The notes beneath the pieces are model-generated. The model did not search any database, was not told the DNA's origin, and worked only from the letters and a program-made list of their open reading frames with translations. DNA of 64,000 nt from Caenispirillum bisanense. GTDB taxonomy: Bacteria; Pseudomonadota; Alphaproteobacteria; Rhodospirillales; Rhodospirillaceae. The translations under genes were made by a program, and so were the position numbers. Positions 48,959 to 59,188 of this stretch are shown here, piece by piece (position 1 is the stretch's first letter; the number at the start of each line of letters is the position of its first letter). The stretch spans positions 1 through 64,000 of the forward strand of contig NZ_BAAAEP010000002.1 in assembly GCF_039523075.1 (NCBI RefSeq). Direction: 5' to 3'.

Positions 48959-51900
48959 ATGACCGACACCGCCATCGCCGCCGCCGCCAGCTTCGTCCAC
49001 CTGCGCGTCCACACCGCCTATTCCATGTCGGAGGGCGCCATCTCGACCAAGGCGCTGCCCAAGCTCTGCAAGGAGATGGGCATGCCGGCGGTCGCCATCA
49101 CCGACAGCCGCAACATCTTCGGCGGCCTGGAGTTTTCAGTCGGCTGCGCCGATGCCGGAGTGCAGCCGGTGATCGGCTGCCAGGTCGCCCTGCGGCGCAA
49201 GGCGGAGCAGGGCAACGGCTTCGGCGCCCGCGAGGTCCGCCAGCCCGACCCGGACGAGCTGGTGCTGCTGGCGCAGAACCCGGACGGCTACCAGAACCTG
49301 CTGAAGATCGTCTCCAAGGCCTTCCTGGAGACGGAGGGGGTGGAGGCGCCGCAGGTGGGCCTGGACGCCCTGCGCGCCCACGGCGACGGCCTCATCTGCC
49401 TGACCGGCGGGCCGCTGGGCCCGGTCGGCCGCATGCTGCTCGACGGCCAGACCGAACACGCCGAGACCTGCCTGCGCACCCTGGCCGAGATCTTCCCCGG
49501 CCGCCTCTATGTCGAGATCCAGCGCCACGGCATGGAGCGGGAAGACCTGACCGAACCCGGCTTCATCGACCTCGCCTACAAGCTCGACCTGCCGCTGGTG
49601 GCGACCAACGAGTGCTTCTTCCCCAAGCGCGAGATGTACGAGGCGCACGACGCCCTCATCTGCATGGCGGAAAAGAGCTTCCTGTCCCACACCAACCGCC
49701 GCCGCCTGACGCCGGAGCACTATTTCAAGAGCCCGGCGGAGATGCGGGAGCTGTTCAAGGACCTGCCGGAAGCGGCGGACAACACGCTCGTCATCGCCAG
49801 GCGCTGCGCCGTCATGGTGGAAAAGCGCAAGCCCATCCTGCCGCGCAGCCCCAAGGCGGGCGACCGCACCGAGGACGAGGCGCTGCGCGAGCTGGCCGAG
49901 GAAGGCCTGCGCAAGCGCCTGCACGTCCACGTCTTCACGCCGGGCATGACGGATGAGGAAAAAACCGCCGTCGCAAAGCCTTACTGGGAGCGGCTGGAGT
50001 TCGAGCTGAACGTCATCATCAAGATGGGGTTCCCCGGCTACTTCATGATCGTGGCCGATTTCATCCAGTGGGCCAAGGACCACGACATCCCCGTCGGGCC
50101 GGGCCGCGGCTCGGGCGCCGGCTCGCTGGTCGCCTGGGTGCTGACGATCACCGACCTCGACCCCTTGCGCTTCCAGCTGCTGTTCGAGCGGTTCCTGAAC
50201 CCCGAGCGCGTCAGCATGCCCGACTTCGACATCGACTTCTGCCAGGACCGCCGCGAAGAGGTGATCCGTTACGTGCAGAAGGAATACGGCCGCGACCGCG
50301 TGGCGCAGATCATCACCTTCGGCAAGCTGCAGGCCCGCGCCGTGGTGCGCTCGGTCGGCCGCGTGCTGGAGATGCCGCTCGGCTACGTCGACAAGATCTG
50401 CAAGATGATCCCCAACAACCCGGCCAACCCGGTGACGCTGGCCCAGGCGCTGGAGCAGGAACCGCAGCTGGCCGACCTGCGCGACAGCGACCCGCAGGTC
50501 GGCAACATGCTGAACCTGGCGCTGAAGCTGGAGGGGCTGTATTCCCACGCCTCCACCCATGCCGCCGGCGTGGTGATCGGCGACCGGCCGCTGGACGAGC
50601 TGGTGCCGCTCTACCGCGATCCGCACTCCGACATGCCGGTCACCCAGTTCAACATGAAGTGGGTGGAGCAGGCGGGGCTGGTGAAGTTCGACTTCCTCGG
50701 CCTCAAGACCCTGACGGTCATCAACACCGCCGTGAAGCACGTGCGCGAACAGCACGGGACGAACCTCGACATCTCCGCCCTGCCGCTGGACGAGCCCAAG
50801 TCCTACCAGATCCTGGCGCGCGGCGAGACGGCCGGCGTGTTCCAGCTGGAAAGCACGGGCATGCGCGACGTGCTGACCAAGCTGAAGCCCGACTGCCTGG
50901 AAGACATCATCGCCGTGGTGGCGCTCTACCGCCCCGGCCCCATGGACAACATCCCCTCCTACATCCGCCGCAAGCAGGGCGAGGAGGTGGTGGAGTACAT
51001 GCACCCCGACCTGGAGCCGATCCTGAAGGAAACCTACGGGATCATGATCTACCAGGAACAGGTGATGCAGGCCGCCCAGGTGCTGGCCGGCTACTCCCTC
51101 GGCGGCGCCGACCTGCTGCGCCGCGCCATGGGCAAGAAGATCAAGGAGGAGATGGACCAGCAGCGGGCCATGTTCTGCGACGGCGCCGAGGCCCGCGGCA
51201 TCGCCCGCGAGAAGGCGTCGGAGATCTTCGACACCATCGCCAAGTTCGCCGGCTACGGCTTCAACAAGTCGCACGCCGCCGCCTATGCCCTTGTCGCCTA
51301 TCAGACCGCCTACCTGAAGGCCAACTATCCGGTCGAGTTCATGGCCGCCACCATGACCTACGACATGCACAACACCGAGAAGCTGGAAAGCTTCAAGGCC
51401 GAGCTGGGGCGTCTGAAGATCGAGCTGCTGCCGCCCGACATCAACCGGTCGGAGGTGCTGTTCGCGGTGGAGAAGGGCGCGGTGCGCTATGCCCTGGCCG
51501 CCATCAAGAACGTCGGCGCCCAGGCCATGGAGGTGATCGTCGAGGAACGCCGCCGCAACGGCCCGTTCAAGGATCTGGCCGACTTCGCCCGCCGCCTGGA
51601 CACCAAGGCGGTGAACAAGCGGCTGCTGGAAAACCTGGTGCGGGCCGGGGCGCTGGACTGCCTCAACCGCAACCGCGGCCAGACCTTCGCCGCCATCGAG
51701 ACCATCATGCGCCACGCCCAGGCGGCGGCCGAGGAACGGGCGTCGAGCCAGGTGAGCCTGTTCGGCGGTGGAGCGCAGGGAGCGCCGCCGCTGGTGCTGC
51801 CCAAGGTGCCCGACTGGACCTCCATGGAAAAGCTGGAGAACGAACTGGGCGCCATCGGCTTCTACCTGTCGGCGCACCCGCTCGACACCTTCGACCGCAC

Positions 51901-52444
51901 GCTGAAGCGCCTGTCGGTGGTGAAGTCGTCGGACCTGGTGACCTACCTCAAGAACGGCGGCGCCAACCCGGTGAAGATGGCCGGCTCGGTCGGCGGCCGG
52001 AAGGAGCGGGTGGGCAAGAACGGCAGCCGCTATGCCTTCGTCACCCTGTCCGACGCCGGCGGCACCTTCGAGGCCATGTTCTTCTCCGAGGTGCTGAAGG
52101 CCTCGCGCGAGCTGCTGGAAAGCGGCAAGCCGGTGCTGGTGACCATGGACGCGCGCCTCGACGGCGAACAGGTGCGCCTGGGCGCCAAGGCGGTGGAAGA
52201 CCTGGAGGAAGTGGCAGCGCGCTCCGCCAAGAAGATCATGGTCCACCTCGTCGACCCCGAGCCGGTGGAGCGCCTGAAGCAGATCATCAGCCGCGACGGC
52301 CCCGGCAACGGCCGCATCGTCCTGGTGGCGGAACTGGACGACCATTCGGTGGAGGTGGAGTTCAATCGCACCTTCCAGCTCTCCGCCCAAACCATCGGCG
52401 CGCTGCGCAACACCCCCGGCGTGCTGGACGTGGTGGAGGTGTGA
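48959..52444 (+). CDS. dnaE: DNA polymerase III subunit alpha (DnaE)
   Basis: A 1161-residue replicative polymerase. Domains run: N-terminal PHP (LRVHTAYSMSEGAI, with DSRNIFGGLEF), the polymerase palm with GPGRGSGAGSLVAW and the metal site PDFDIDFCQDRR, the fingers with GETAGVFQLES and YNKS-type AGYGFNKSHAAAYALVAY, helix-hairpin-helix, and a C-terminal OB domain (KNGSRYAFVTLSD). It is the standard DnaE1 type and should be essential. The stop is followed within 30 bases by palindromic repeats and the convergent gltA. Confidence 0.97.
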   Translation: MTDTAIAAAASFVHLRVHTAYSMSEGAISTKALPKLCKEMGMPAVAITDSRNIFGGLEFSVGCADAGVQPVIGCQVALRRKAEQGNGFGAREVRQPDPDELVLLAQNPDGYQNLLKIVSKAFLETEGVEAPQVGLDALRAHGDGLICLTGGPLGPVGRMLLDGQTEHAETCLRTLAEIFPGRLYVEIQRHGMEREDLTEPGFIDLAYKLDLPLVATNECFFPKREMYEAHDALICMAEKSFLSHTNRRRLTPEHYFKSPAEMRELFKDLPEAADNTLVIARRCAVMVEKRKPILPRSPKAGDRTEDEALRELAEEGLRKRLHVHVFTPGMTDEEKTAVAKPYWERLEFELNVIIKMGFPGYFMIVADFIQWAKDHDIPVGPGRGSGAGSLVAWVLTITDLDPLRFQLLFERFLNPERVSMPDFDIDFCQDRREEVIRYVQKEYGRDRVAQIITFGKLQARAVVRSVGRVLEMPLGYVDKICKMIPNNPANPVTLAQALEQEPQLADLRDSDPQVGNMLNLALKLEGLYSHASTHAAGVVIGDRPLDELVPLYRDPHSDMPVTQFNMKWVEQAGLVKFDFLGLKTLTVINTAVKHVREQHGTNLDISALPLDEPKSYQILARGETAGVFQLESTGMRDVLTKLKPDCLEDIIAVVALYRPGPMDNIPSYIRRKQGEEVVEYMHPDLEPILKETYGIMIYQEQVMQAAQVLAGYSLGGADLLRRAMGKKIKEEMDQQRAMFCDGAEARGIAREKASEIFDTIAKFAGYGFNKSHAAAYALVAYQTAYLKANYPVEFMAATMTYDMHNTEKLESFKAELGRLKIELLPPDINRSEVLFAVEKGAVRYALAAIKNVGAQAMEVIVEERRRNGPFKDLADFARRLDTKAVNKRLLENLVRAGALDCLNRNRGQTFAAIETIMRHAQAAAEERASSQVSLFGGGAQGAPPLVLPKVPDWTSMEKLENELGAIGFYLSAHPLDTFDRTLKRLSVVKSSDLVTYLKNGGANPVKMAGSVGGRKERVGKNGSRYAFVTLSDAGGTFEAMFFSEVLKASRELLESGKPVLVTMDARLDGEQVRLGAKAVEDLEEVAARSAKKIMVHLVDPEPVERLKQIISRDGPGNGRIVLVAELDDHSVEVEFNRTFQLSAQTIGALRNTPGVLDVVEV

Positions 52445-52472
52445 TCCGGGGGCGGCGGTGGCGGTGGGTTTT

Positions 52473-52617
52473 TTGAACCACCAAGACACCAAGCCTTCCC
52501 GCTGCGCGGGAATGAGTGTGAGGGAGGCTCGCCTCCCTCACACTCCCTCCACGAGTAGATCGGCGCGCGGCCCGTCCGTCAGCACGGCCTCTTTGCCTTC
52601 GTGTCTTGGTGGTTCAA
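52473..52617. repeat. palindromic repeat unit 1
   Basis: A 145-bp unit with perfect 17-bp terminal inverted repeats (TTGAACCACCAAGACAC and its complement). Inside lie a small hairpin (CCCGC-TGC-GCGGG, 52498-52510) and a perfect 13-bp inverted repeat (GTGTGAGGGAGGC-TC-complement, 52516-52543). No open frame of its own is convincing. This is the least worn of the copies. Confidence 0.85.
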
Positions 52618-52640
52618 CATCGCGCCGGCGGCACCTCAGC

Positions 52641-52785
52641 AAGGCACCAAGGCACCAAGCCTTCCCGCTTCGCGGGAATGATTGTGAGGGAGGCGAGCCT
52701 CCCTCACGCTCCCTCCGGGAGTTGATCAGCGCGTGGCCTCGCCGTCAGCACGACCTCTTGGTGCCTTTGTGCCTTCGTGGTTCAA
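52641..52785. repeat. palindromic repeat unit 2
   Basis: Second copy, 166 bp from the first by matching bases. The terminal arms are AAGGCACCAAGGCACCAAG and a near-perfect complement ending 52775. Inner hairpins: CCCGC-TTC-GCGGG (52664-52676) and GTGAGGGAGGC-GA-GCCTCCCTCAC (52684-52707). The centre of the larger palindrome is GA, the complement of TC in unit 1. Confidence 0.85.
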
Positions 52786-52808
52786 AAGCCCCCTGGCGGC
52801 ACCTCAGC

Positions 52809-52950
52809 AAGGCACCAAGACACCAAGCCTTCCCGCTGCGCGTGAATGATTGTGAGGGAGGCGAGCCTCCCTCACGCTCCCTCCACGAGCGGATCAGCGC
52901 GCGGCCCGGCCGTCAGCACAGCCTCTTGGTGCCTTTGTGCCTTGGTGGTT
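52809..52950. repeat. palindromic repeat unit 3
   Basis: Third copy, 168 bp from unit 2, with arms AAGGCACCAAGACACCAAG and CTTGGTGCCTTTGTGCCTT. The first hairpin has one mismatch (GCGTG), the second is intact (GTGAGGGAGGC-GA-complement, 52852-52875). Confidence 0.85.
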
Positions 52951-52986
52951 AAAAAGCCCCCGAGGCCCAACGCACCGCGGCACCGT

Positions 52987-53026
52987 CAGCACAACCTCTT
53001 GGCGTACTTGGTGTCTTGGTGGCCCA
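52987..53026. repeat. partial repeat unit 4 (right end only)
   Basis: Carries GTCAGCACAACCTCTTGG and a right arm ending CTTGGTGTCTTGGTGG, matching the right ends of units 1-3 without the left half. Confidence 0.7.
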
Positions 53027-53040
53027 AACCCCCGCCCGAA

Positions 53041-53077
53041 CAAGAAAACGGCGCAGGAGCCTTAGCCCCTGCGCCGT
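53041..53077 (-). terminator. intrinsic terminator of gltA
   Basis: ACGGCGCAGG and CCTGCGCCGT form a perfect 10-bp stem with a 10-base loop, followed on the minus strand by TTTTCTTG. It lies about 30 bases past the gltA stop. Confidence 0.85.
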
Positions 53078-53106
53078 CGTCGTCACATCAGCAGATCCGT
53101 GGTCGA

Positions 53107-54414
<1,308 letters not shown>

Positions 54415-54482
54415 CTTGTTCTCCGTTCGAAGATTTTCCCTGAAACTTTCGGGCTGTCACCGTTTTTGACGGCCTTTTTTCT

Positions 54483-55892
54483 TTACTGTGCGTCTTGGTC
54501 CACGGCATCGCGGATGCGGGCCAGGGAAGCGTCGCGCCCCAGGATCTCCATCACTTCGAAGATCGGCGGCGAGACGGTGGAGCCGGACAGCGCGGCTCGC
54601 AGCGGCTGGGCGACCTTGCCGAGCTTGACGCCGGCGGCCTCGGCGGCCTGACGGGCGTGCTCTTCCAGGGCGGCGGTCGTCCACTCCAGCGTTTCGAGGG
54701 CCGGCAGCATGGCGCGCAGCATGGCGCGCCCGCCGTCGGCCAGGATCTTGGCGGCCTTCTCGTCCACCGGCAGCGGCCGCGCGCGGAACAGGAAGGCGGC
54801 GCCGTCGGCCATTTCTACCAGGGTCTTGGCGCGCGGCTTGAGGTCCTTCATGGCCCGCCGCAGCATGCCGCGGGCCGCCTCGTCCAGCGTCAGGCCGTGG
54901 TTTTCCGCCAGGAACTCGGCCACCAGGGCGGTCAGGCGGTCGTCGTCCGCCTCGCGGATGTAGTGGCCGTTGAGGTTGTGCAGCTTGTCCATGTCCATGC
55001 GCGACGGCGAGCGGCCGACGTCGACGATGTCGAACCACTCGACGGCCTTGTCGGTCGGAATGATCTCGTCGTCGCCGTGGCCCCAGCCGAGGCGCAGCAG
55101 GTAGTTGCGCATGGCTTCGGGCAGGATGCCCATGTCGCGGTAGGCTTCGACCCCCAGCGCCCCATGGCGCTTGGACAGCTTGGCGCCGTCGGAGCCGTGG
55201 ATGAGCGGGATGTGGGCGAACTGCGGCGCCTGCCAGCCCATGGCCTGGTACAGCTGGTACTGGCGGAAGGTGTTGGTCAGGTGGTCGTCGCCGCGGATGA
55301 TGTGGGTGATGCCCATGTCGTGGTCGTCGACCACCACCGACAGCATGTAGGTGGGCGTGCCGTCGGCACGCAGCAGCACCATGTCGTCCAGCTGGCTGTT
55401 GGCGACGTGAACCTCGCCCTGCACCATGTCGGGGATGACGGTGGACCCGTCCTGCGGCATCTTCAGGCGGATGACGCCCGGCACGCCGGCCGGCGCCTCG
55501 GCCGGGTCGCGGTCGCGCCAGCGGCCGTCATAGCGGATCGGCTGACCGGCGGCGCGCTGCGCGGCGCGCATCTCGTCCAGTTCCTCCGGCGAGGCATAGC
55601 AGTAGTAGGCCTTGCCCTCGGCCAGCAGCTGGCGGGCGACTTCGGCATGGCGGGGCGCGCGGGCGAACTGGTGCACCGGCTCCTCGTCCCAATCCAGCCC
55701 CAGCCACTCCAGGCCCTGGAAGATCTTGGCGGTGGCATCGTCGGTGGAGCGGGCGCGGTCGGTGTCTTCGATGCGCAGCAGGAACTTGCCGCCGGTGTGG
55801 CGGGCATACAGCCAGTTGAACAGCGCGGTGCGCGCGCCGCCGATGTGCAGGTACCCCGTGGGGGACGGGGCGAATCGCGTTACGACCGTCAT
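54483..55892 (-). CDS. gltX: glutamyl-tRNA synthetase
   Basis: A 469-residue class I aminoacyl-tRNA synthetase. The HIGH motif is PTGYLHIGGARTALFNW (His16), and KMSKS appears as AKLSKRHG. The C-terminal anticodon-binding part is of normal length. Alphaproteobacteria often carry a second GltX-like enzyme that also charges tRNA-Gln; nothing in this window decides whether this one is discriminating. It is divergent from comEC with a 116-base spacer and is followed by gltA. Confidence 0.95.
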   Translation of the reverse strand: MTVVTRFAPSPTGYLHIGGARTALFNWLYARHTGGKFLLRIEDTDRARSTDDATAKIFQGLEWLGLDWDEEPVHQFARAPRHAEVARQLLAEGKAYYCYASPEELDEMRAAQRAAGQPIRYDGRWRDRDPAEAPAGVPGVIRLKMPQDGSTVIPDMVQGEVHVANSQLDDMVLLRADGTPTYMLSVVVDDHDMGITHIIRGDDHLTNTFRQYQLYQAMGWQAPQFAHIPLIHGSDGAKLSKRHGALGVEAYRDMGILPEAMRNYLLRLGWGHGDDEIIPTDKAVEWFDIVDVGRSPSRMDMDKLHNLNGHYIREADDDRLTALVAEFLAENHGLTLDEAARGMLRRAMKDLKPRAKTLVEMADGAAFLFRARPLPVDEKAAKILADGGRAMLRAMLPALETLEWTTAALEEHARQAAEAAGVKLGKVAQPLRAALSGSTVSPPIFEVMEILGRDASLARIRDAVDQDAQ

Positions 55893-56008
55893 GAACTCGC
55901 TTCTGGCCTATTCTTTAGAGTTGGCGGATCCGACCCGCACCGCCGGGGGAAGCGGACGGTTTCTGTCAGGCGCGCGTCCTTGTATCATACTCCGTGCGCG
56001 CTTGCAGC

Positions 56009-58282
56009 ATGAGGAATCTGGTGGAGGCGACGGAGTATCTTCCGCTGCGGCCGGACGGGGCCGCCTCAGCCCTTCCAGATAAACGGAAAATCCGCGATCT
56101 GGCAACGCCTTGGCGTGCCTTTTTGCCATCTCCGCTGAACGATCTGGCGGCCGATCGCGAGCGCTGGGTGCTGTGGCTGCCGGTGGCCTTCGGAAGCGGC
56201 GTGGGGGGTTATTTCGCCCTCTTTCATGAGCCACCCGCATGGGTGGGATTTGCGGCACTGATCTTAACACTGGCCGCCGTCGCCGCAGCATGGCGCCGGG
56301 CACCCGCGGCGGTGGCGCTGCTGCTCGGCCTGGTGGCGGTGACGGGGGGATTCGCGGCGGCACAACTGCGCAGCCATCTGGTGGCGGCGCCGGTGCTGTC
56401 GCAGCAGCTGGGGCCGGTCGCGGTGACTGGCACCGTGCGGCTGGTGGAGGACAAGGGCAACGGCCTGCGGCTGACGGTCGCGCCGGTGTCGGTGGAGCGT
56501 CTGTCGCCGGCGCGGCTGCCGGCCACGGTGCGGGTGACCCTGCGCGGCGCCGGGCCGGTGCCGGAGGCGGGCGAAACGGTGCGGCTGCGGGCGGTGCTGA
56601 TGCCGCCGCCGGCCCCCAGCGCGCCGGGCGGCTTCAACTTCCCGCGGCAGGCGTGGTTCGACCGGCTGGGGGCGGTGGGGTACACGGTCGCACCGGCGGA
56701 GATTCTGGCCCCGGCCGAAGGCGGCGACGTGGCGGCGGCGGTGCAGCGCCTGCGGGCGGCGGTGGCGGCGCGGCTGGGGGCCGCCATTCCCGGCCCGGAG
56801 GGAGACATCGCCGCCGCCCTGGTCACCGGCGCCCGCGCCGCCATCCCCGAGGCGACCCTGCAGGCCTACCGCGACTCCGGTCTGGCGCACCTGCTGTCCA
56901 TCTCCGGCCTGCACATGACCCTGGCGGCCGGGCTGGTGTTCGTCGGCGTGCGGGCGCTGCTGGCCATGGTACCGGCAGTGGCGCTGCGCTGGGACGTGAA
57001 GAAGCTGACCGCGGCCGGCGCGCTGCTGGCGGCGGCGTTCTATGTGGTGCTGTCCGGCGCGGCGGTGCCGAGCCAGCGCGCCTTCATCATGACCGCCATC
57101 GTGCTGACGGCGGTGCTGGTGGACCGCACTGCCATCTCGCTGCGCACCCTGGCGTGGGCGGCCCTGGCCGTGCTGCTGACCCAGCCGGAGGTGCTGGTCG
57201 GGCCGAGCTTCCAGATGTCCTTCGCCGCCGTCACGGCGCTGGTGGCCGGGTACGAGCTGCTGGCGCCGCGCCTGTCGGCGTGGCGCAGTCGCGGCCGGGC
57301 AGGGCGGCGCTGGCTGCGCACGGCGGCGGTCTACGTCGACGGGCTGATGGCTTCGACGGTTCTCGCCTCGCTGGCGACGGCGCCGTTTGCCGCCTATCAC
57401 TTCAACACCGTCGCGGTGCATTCCCTGGCCGCCAATCTGGCCGCCATGCCGGTGGTGAGCGCGGTGGTCATGCCGGCGGGGATCGTCGGCCTGCTCGCCA
57501 TGCCGCTGGGGCTGGAGGGAGTGCCGCTGTGGGCGATGGGGCAGGGGCTGGCGGCGGTTTCCTGGGTGGCGGAGACGGTGGCCGCCTGGCCCGGCGCCAC
57601 CCGGCAGGTGCCGCCGCTGCCCGCCTGGGGTCTGGCCGGAGTGGCCCTCGGCGGCCTGTGGCTGTGTCTGTGGCGGCGACCGTGGCGGCTGGCCGGACTG
57701 GTGGCGGCGGCGGTGGCCTTCTCCAGCGCCTGGTGGTGGCCGGGGCCGGACATCCTGGTGAACGACGAGGGATCGGTGATGGCGGTGCGCGGCCCGGGCG
57801 GCGGGCTGATCCTCTCCCCCGGCCGCTCCGACGGCTTTGCCCGCGACCTGTGGCAGGAACGGTTCGGCGCCCTCGACCCGGTGCCGTGGCCGAAGAGCGG
57901 CGGCGCCACCGGCCCGGCGGTGCCCTTCACCCTCGAAAGCCCGCCGCACCTGGCCTGCGATGCCGCCGGCTGCATCTACCGGGCGCGCGGCCTGGCCACC
58001 GCCCTGGTGCGCGACCCGGCGGCGCTGCCGGAGGATTGCTGGGCCGCCGACGTCATCGTCGCCAGCATCAGCGTCACCCGCTGGTGCGACCACGCCCTGG
58101 CGGTCATCGACCGCCGCGCCCTGTGGCGCCAGGGCGCCCATGCCATCTGGCTCGGGCCGCAGCCGCGGGTGGAGACGGTGGCGGCCAGCATGGGCGGCCG
58201 CCCGTGGTCACCCTTCCGCCACTATCGCGACGGCCTGCGAACGGAGGCCGCCGGAGACAGCGGTGCCGAGCGGCCTCAGTAG
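56009..58282 (+). CDS. comEC: ComEC/Rec2-family DNA uptake channel
   Basis: A 757-residue inner-membrane protein. It begins with a DUF4131 region (about 50-200) containing GNGLRLTVAPVSVERL, then the multi-helix Competence domain with SGLAHLLSISGLHMTLAAGL and GAAVPSQRAFIMTAIVL. The end (about 640-757) lacks the HxHxDH zinc motif of the metallo-beta-lactamase domain and instead has a short Cys-bearing region, as in many Alphaproteobacteria. It would move single-stranded DNA inward if the other competence genes exist. ATG 56009 is the probable start; GTG 56021 is possible. Its stop overlaps lexA by 7 bases. Confidence 0.88.
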   Translation: MRNLVEATEYLPLRPDGAASALPDKRKIRDLATPWRAFLPSPLNDLAADRERWVLWLPVAFGSGVGGYFALFHEPPAWVGFAALILTLAAVAAAWRRAPAAVALLLGLVAVTGGFAAAQLRSHLVAAPVLSQQLGPVAVTGTVRLVEDKGNGLRLTVAPVSVERLSPARLPATVRVTLRGAGPVPEAGETVRLRAVLMPPPAPSAPGGFNFPRQAWFDRLGAVGYTVAPAEILAPAEGGDVAAAVQRLRAAVAARLGAAIPGPEGDIAAALVTGARAAIPEATLQAYRDSGLAHLLSISGLHMTLAAGLVFVGVRALLAMVPAVALRWDVKKLTAAGALLAAAFYVVLSGAAVPSQRAFIMTAIVLTAVLVDRTAISLRTLAWAALAVLLTQPEVLVGPSFQMSFAAVTALVAGYELLAPRLSAWRSRGRAGRRWLRTAAVYVDGLMASTVLASLATAPFAAYHFNTVAVHSLAANLAAMPVVSAVVMPAGIVGLLAMPLGLEGVPLWAMGQGLAAVSWVAETVAAWPGATRQVPPLPAWGLAGVALGGLWLCLWRRPWRLAGLVAAAVAFSSAWWWPGPDILVNDEGSVMAVRGPGGGLILSPGRSDGFARDLWQERFGALDPVPWPKSGGATGPAVPFTLESPPHLACDAAGCIYRARGLATALVRDPAALPEDCWAADVIVASISVTRWCDHALAVIDRRALWRQGAHAIWLGPQPRVETVAASMGGRPWSPFRHYRDGLRTEAAGDSGAERPQ

Positions 58283-59034
58283 TGGCGCAGCAGGCCGACC
58301 AGCCGGCCCTGGATCTGCACCCGGTCGGGGCCGAAGACGCGGGTTTCGTACTTGGCGTTGGCCGGCTCCAGCGCGATGGAGGAGCCCTTGCGGCGCAGGC
58401 GCTTCAGCGTCGCTTCCTGGGCGTCCACCAGGGCGACGACGATGGCGCCGTTCTCGGCGGTCTCGCAGCGGCGGATGATGACCGTGTCGCCGTCCAGGAT
58501 GCCGGCTTCGATCATGGAGTCCCCTTCCACCGTCAGGGCGTAATGCTCGCCGCCGGTGATCAGGCTGCCGGGCACCGGCACGGTGGTGGTGGTGTCGCGC
58601 AGCGCCTCGATGGGCGTGCCGGCGGCGATCTTGCCGTAGAGCGGCAGATCCACCGCTTCCGCCGTGGTGGTGGCGGTGCCGGGGAGCGGGGCGAAGTGGC
58701 CGCGGATGACGTTGGGCTGGAAGCCGCGCGGCTCCTCCGCCGTCGCCGCCGCCAGGGCCAGCTGCGGCGCCGCTGGCTGCGGGGCGGGGACGTCCAGGCC
58801 GGCGCGCGGGCCGCCGATGTTCTCCGGCAGGCGCAGCACTTCCAGCGCCCGGGCGCGGTGGGGCAGGCGGCGGATGAAGCCGCGTTCCTCAAGCCCGGTG
58901 ATCAGCCGGTGGATGCCCGACTTCGACTTGAGGTCGAGGGCATCCTTCATCTCGTCGAAGCTGGGGGAGACGCCGGTGGCGCGCAGCCGTTTCTCGATGA
59001 ACATCAAGAGTTCGTACTGCTTCCTCGTCAGCAT
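58276..59034 (-). CDS. lexA: SOS repressor LexA
   Basis: A 252-residue repressor and self-cleaving protease. The winged helix is in the first 65 residues (LTRKQYELLMFIEKRL, SPSFDEMKDALDL). The cleavage site is the Ala-Gly in GKIAAGTPIEA, the catalytic Ser lies in VEGDSMIEAGI and the Lys in EATLKRLRRK. The linker is about 40 residues longer than in E. coli and Ala/Pro-rich, as is usual in Alphaproteobacteria. ATG 59034 gives the standard start. A perfect LexA box on its promoter shows autoregulation. Confidence 0.95.
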   Translation of the reverse strand: MLTRKQYELLMFIEKRLRATGVSPSFDEMKDALDLKSKSGIHRLITGLEERGFIRRLPHRARALEVLRLPENIGGPRAGLDVPAPQPAAPQLALAAATAEEPRGFQPNVIRGHFAPLPGTATTTAEAVDLPLYGKIAAGTPIEALRDTTTTVPVPGSLITGGEHYALTVEGDSMIEAGILDGDTVIIRRCETAENGAIVVALVDAQEATLKRLRRKGSSIALEPANAKYETRVFGPDRVQIQGRLVGLLRHY

Positions 59035-59102
59035 GAGGCAAGACTCCCGGCTCAGGCGGCTGCAGAAAGGGACTGGGAACAAAGACGAAACGATCTTTGG
59101 TT

Positions 59103-59132
59103 GTTCTAGTTTGGTTCGTCCCCTGCCGTCAA
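59103..59132 (-). promoter_or_regulatory. lexA promoter with overlapping LexA box
   Basis: TTGACG (59127-59132) and TAGAAC (59103-59108) with an 18-base spacer on the minus strand. The LexA box GTTC-N7-GTTC occupies 59103-59117 and so covers the -10 element. A weaker half-match, GAAC-N7-AAAC, lies at 59077-59091 downstream. Confidence 0.8.
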
Positions 59133-59188
59133 GTGAAAAACCTGAAAATCCGCGCGACTCCGCAGCCCGGGCGGCCGCGGCAGGGCCA

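Noticed and set aside
49136..52492. Long open frame (over 1100 codons) antisense to dnaE
   Set aside because: It mirrors dnaE codon positions in a very G+C-rich gene, where stops are rare on the opposite strand; the translation is low-complexity His/Gly/Val sequence with no family.
52458..52952. Open frame across the repeats giving a repeated Arg/Pro-rich peptide
   Set aside because: It arises because the repeat spacing of 166-168 bp lets frames run on; composition is unlike a protein and no ribosome site precedes it.
52473..53026. CRISPR array
   Set aside because: Repeats are long (about 145 bp), near-identical throughout with inner palindromes, and have no unique spacers of even size; no cas genes are near.
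54457..54479. CCGT-TTTTG-ACGG with T6 between gltX and gltA
   Set aside because: It could stop only rightward transcription, where no gene ends; the stem is only 4 bp.
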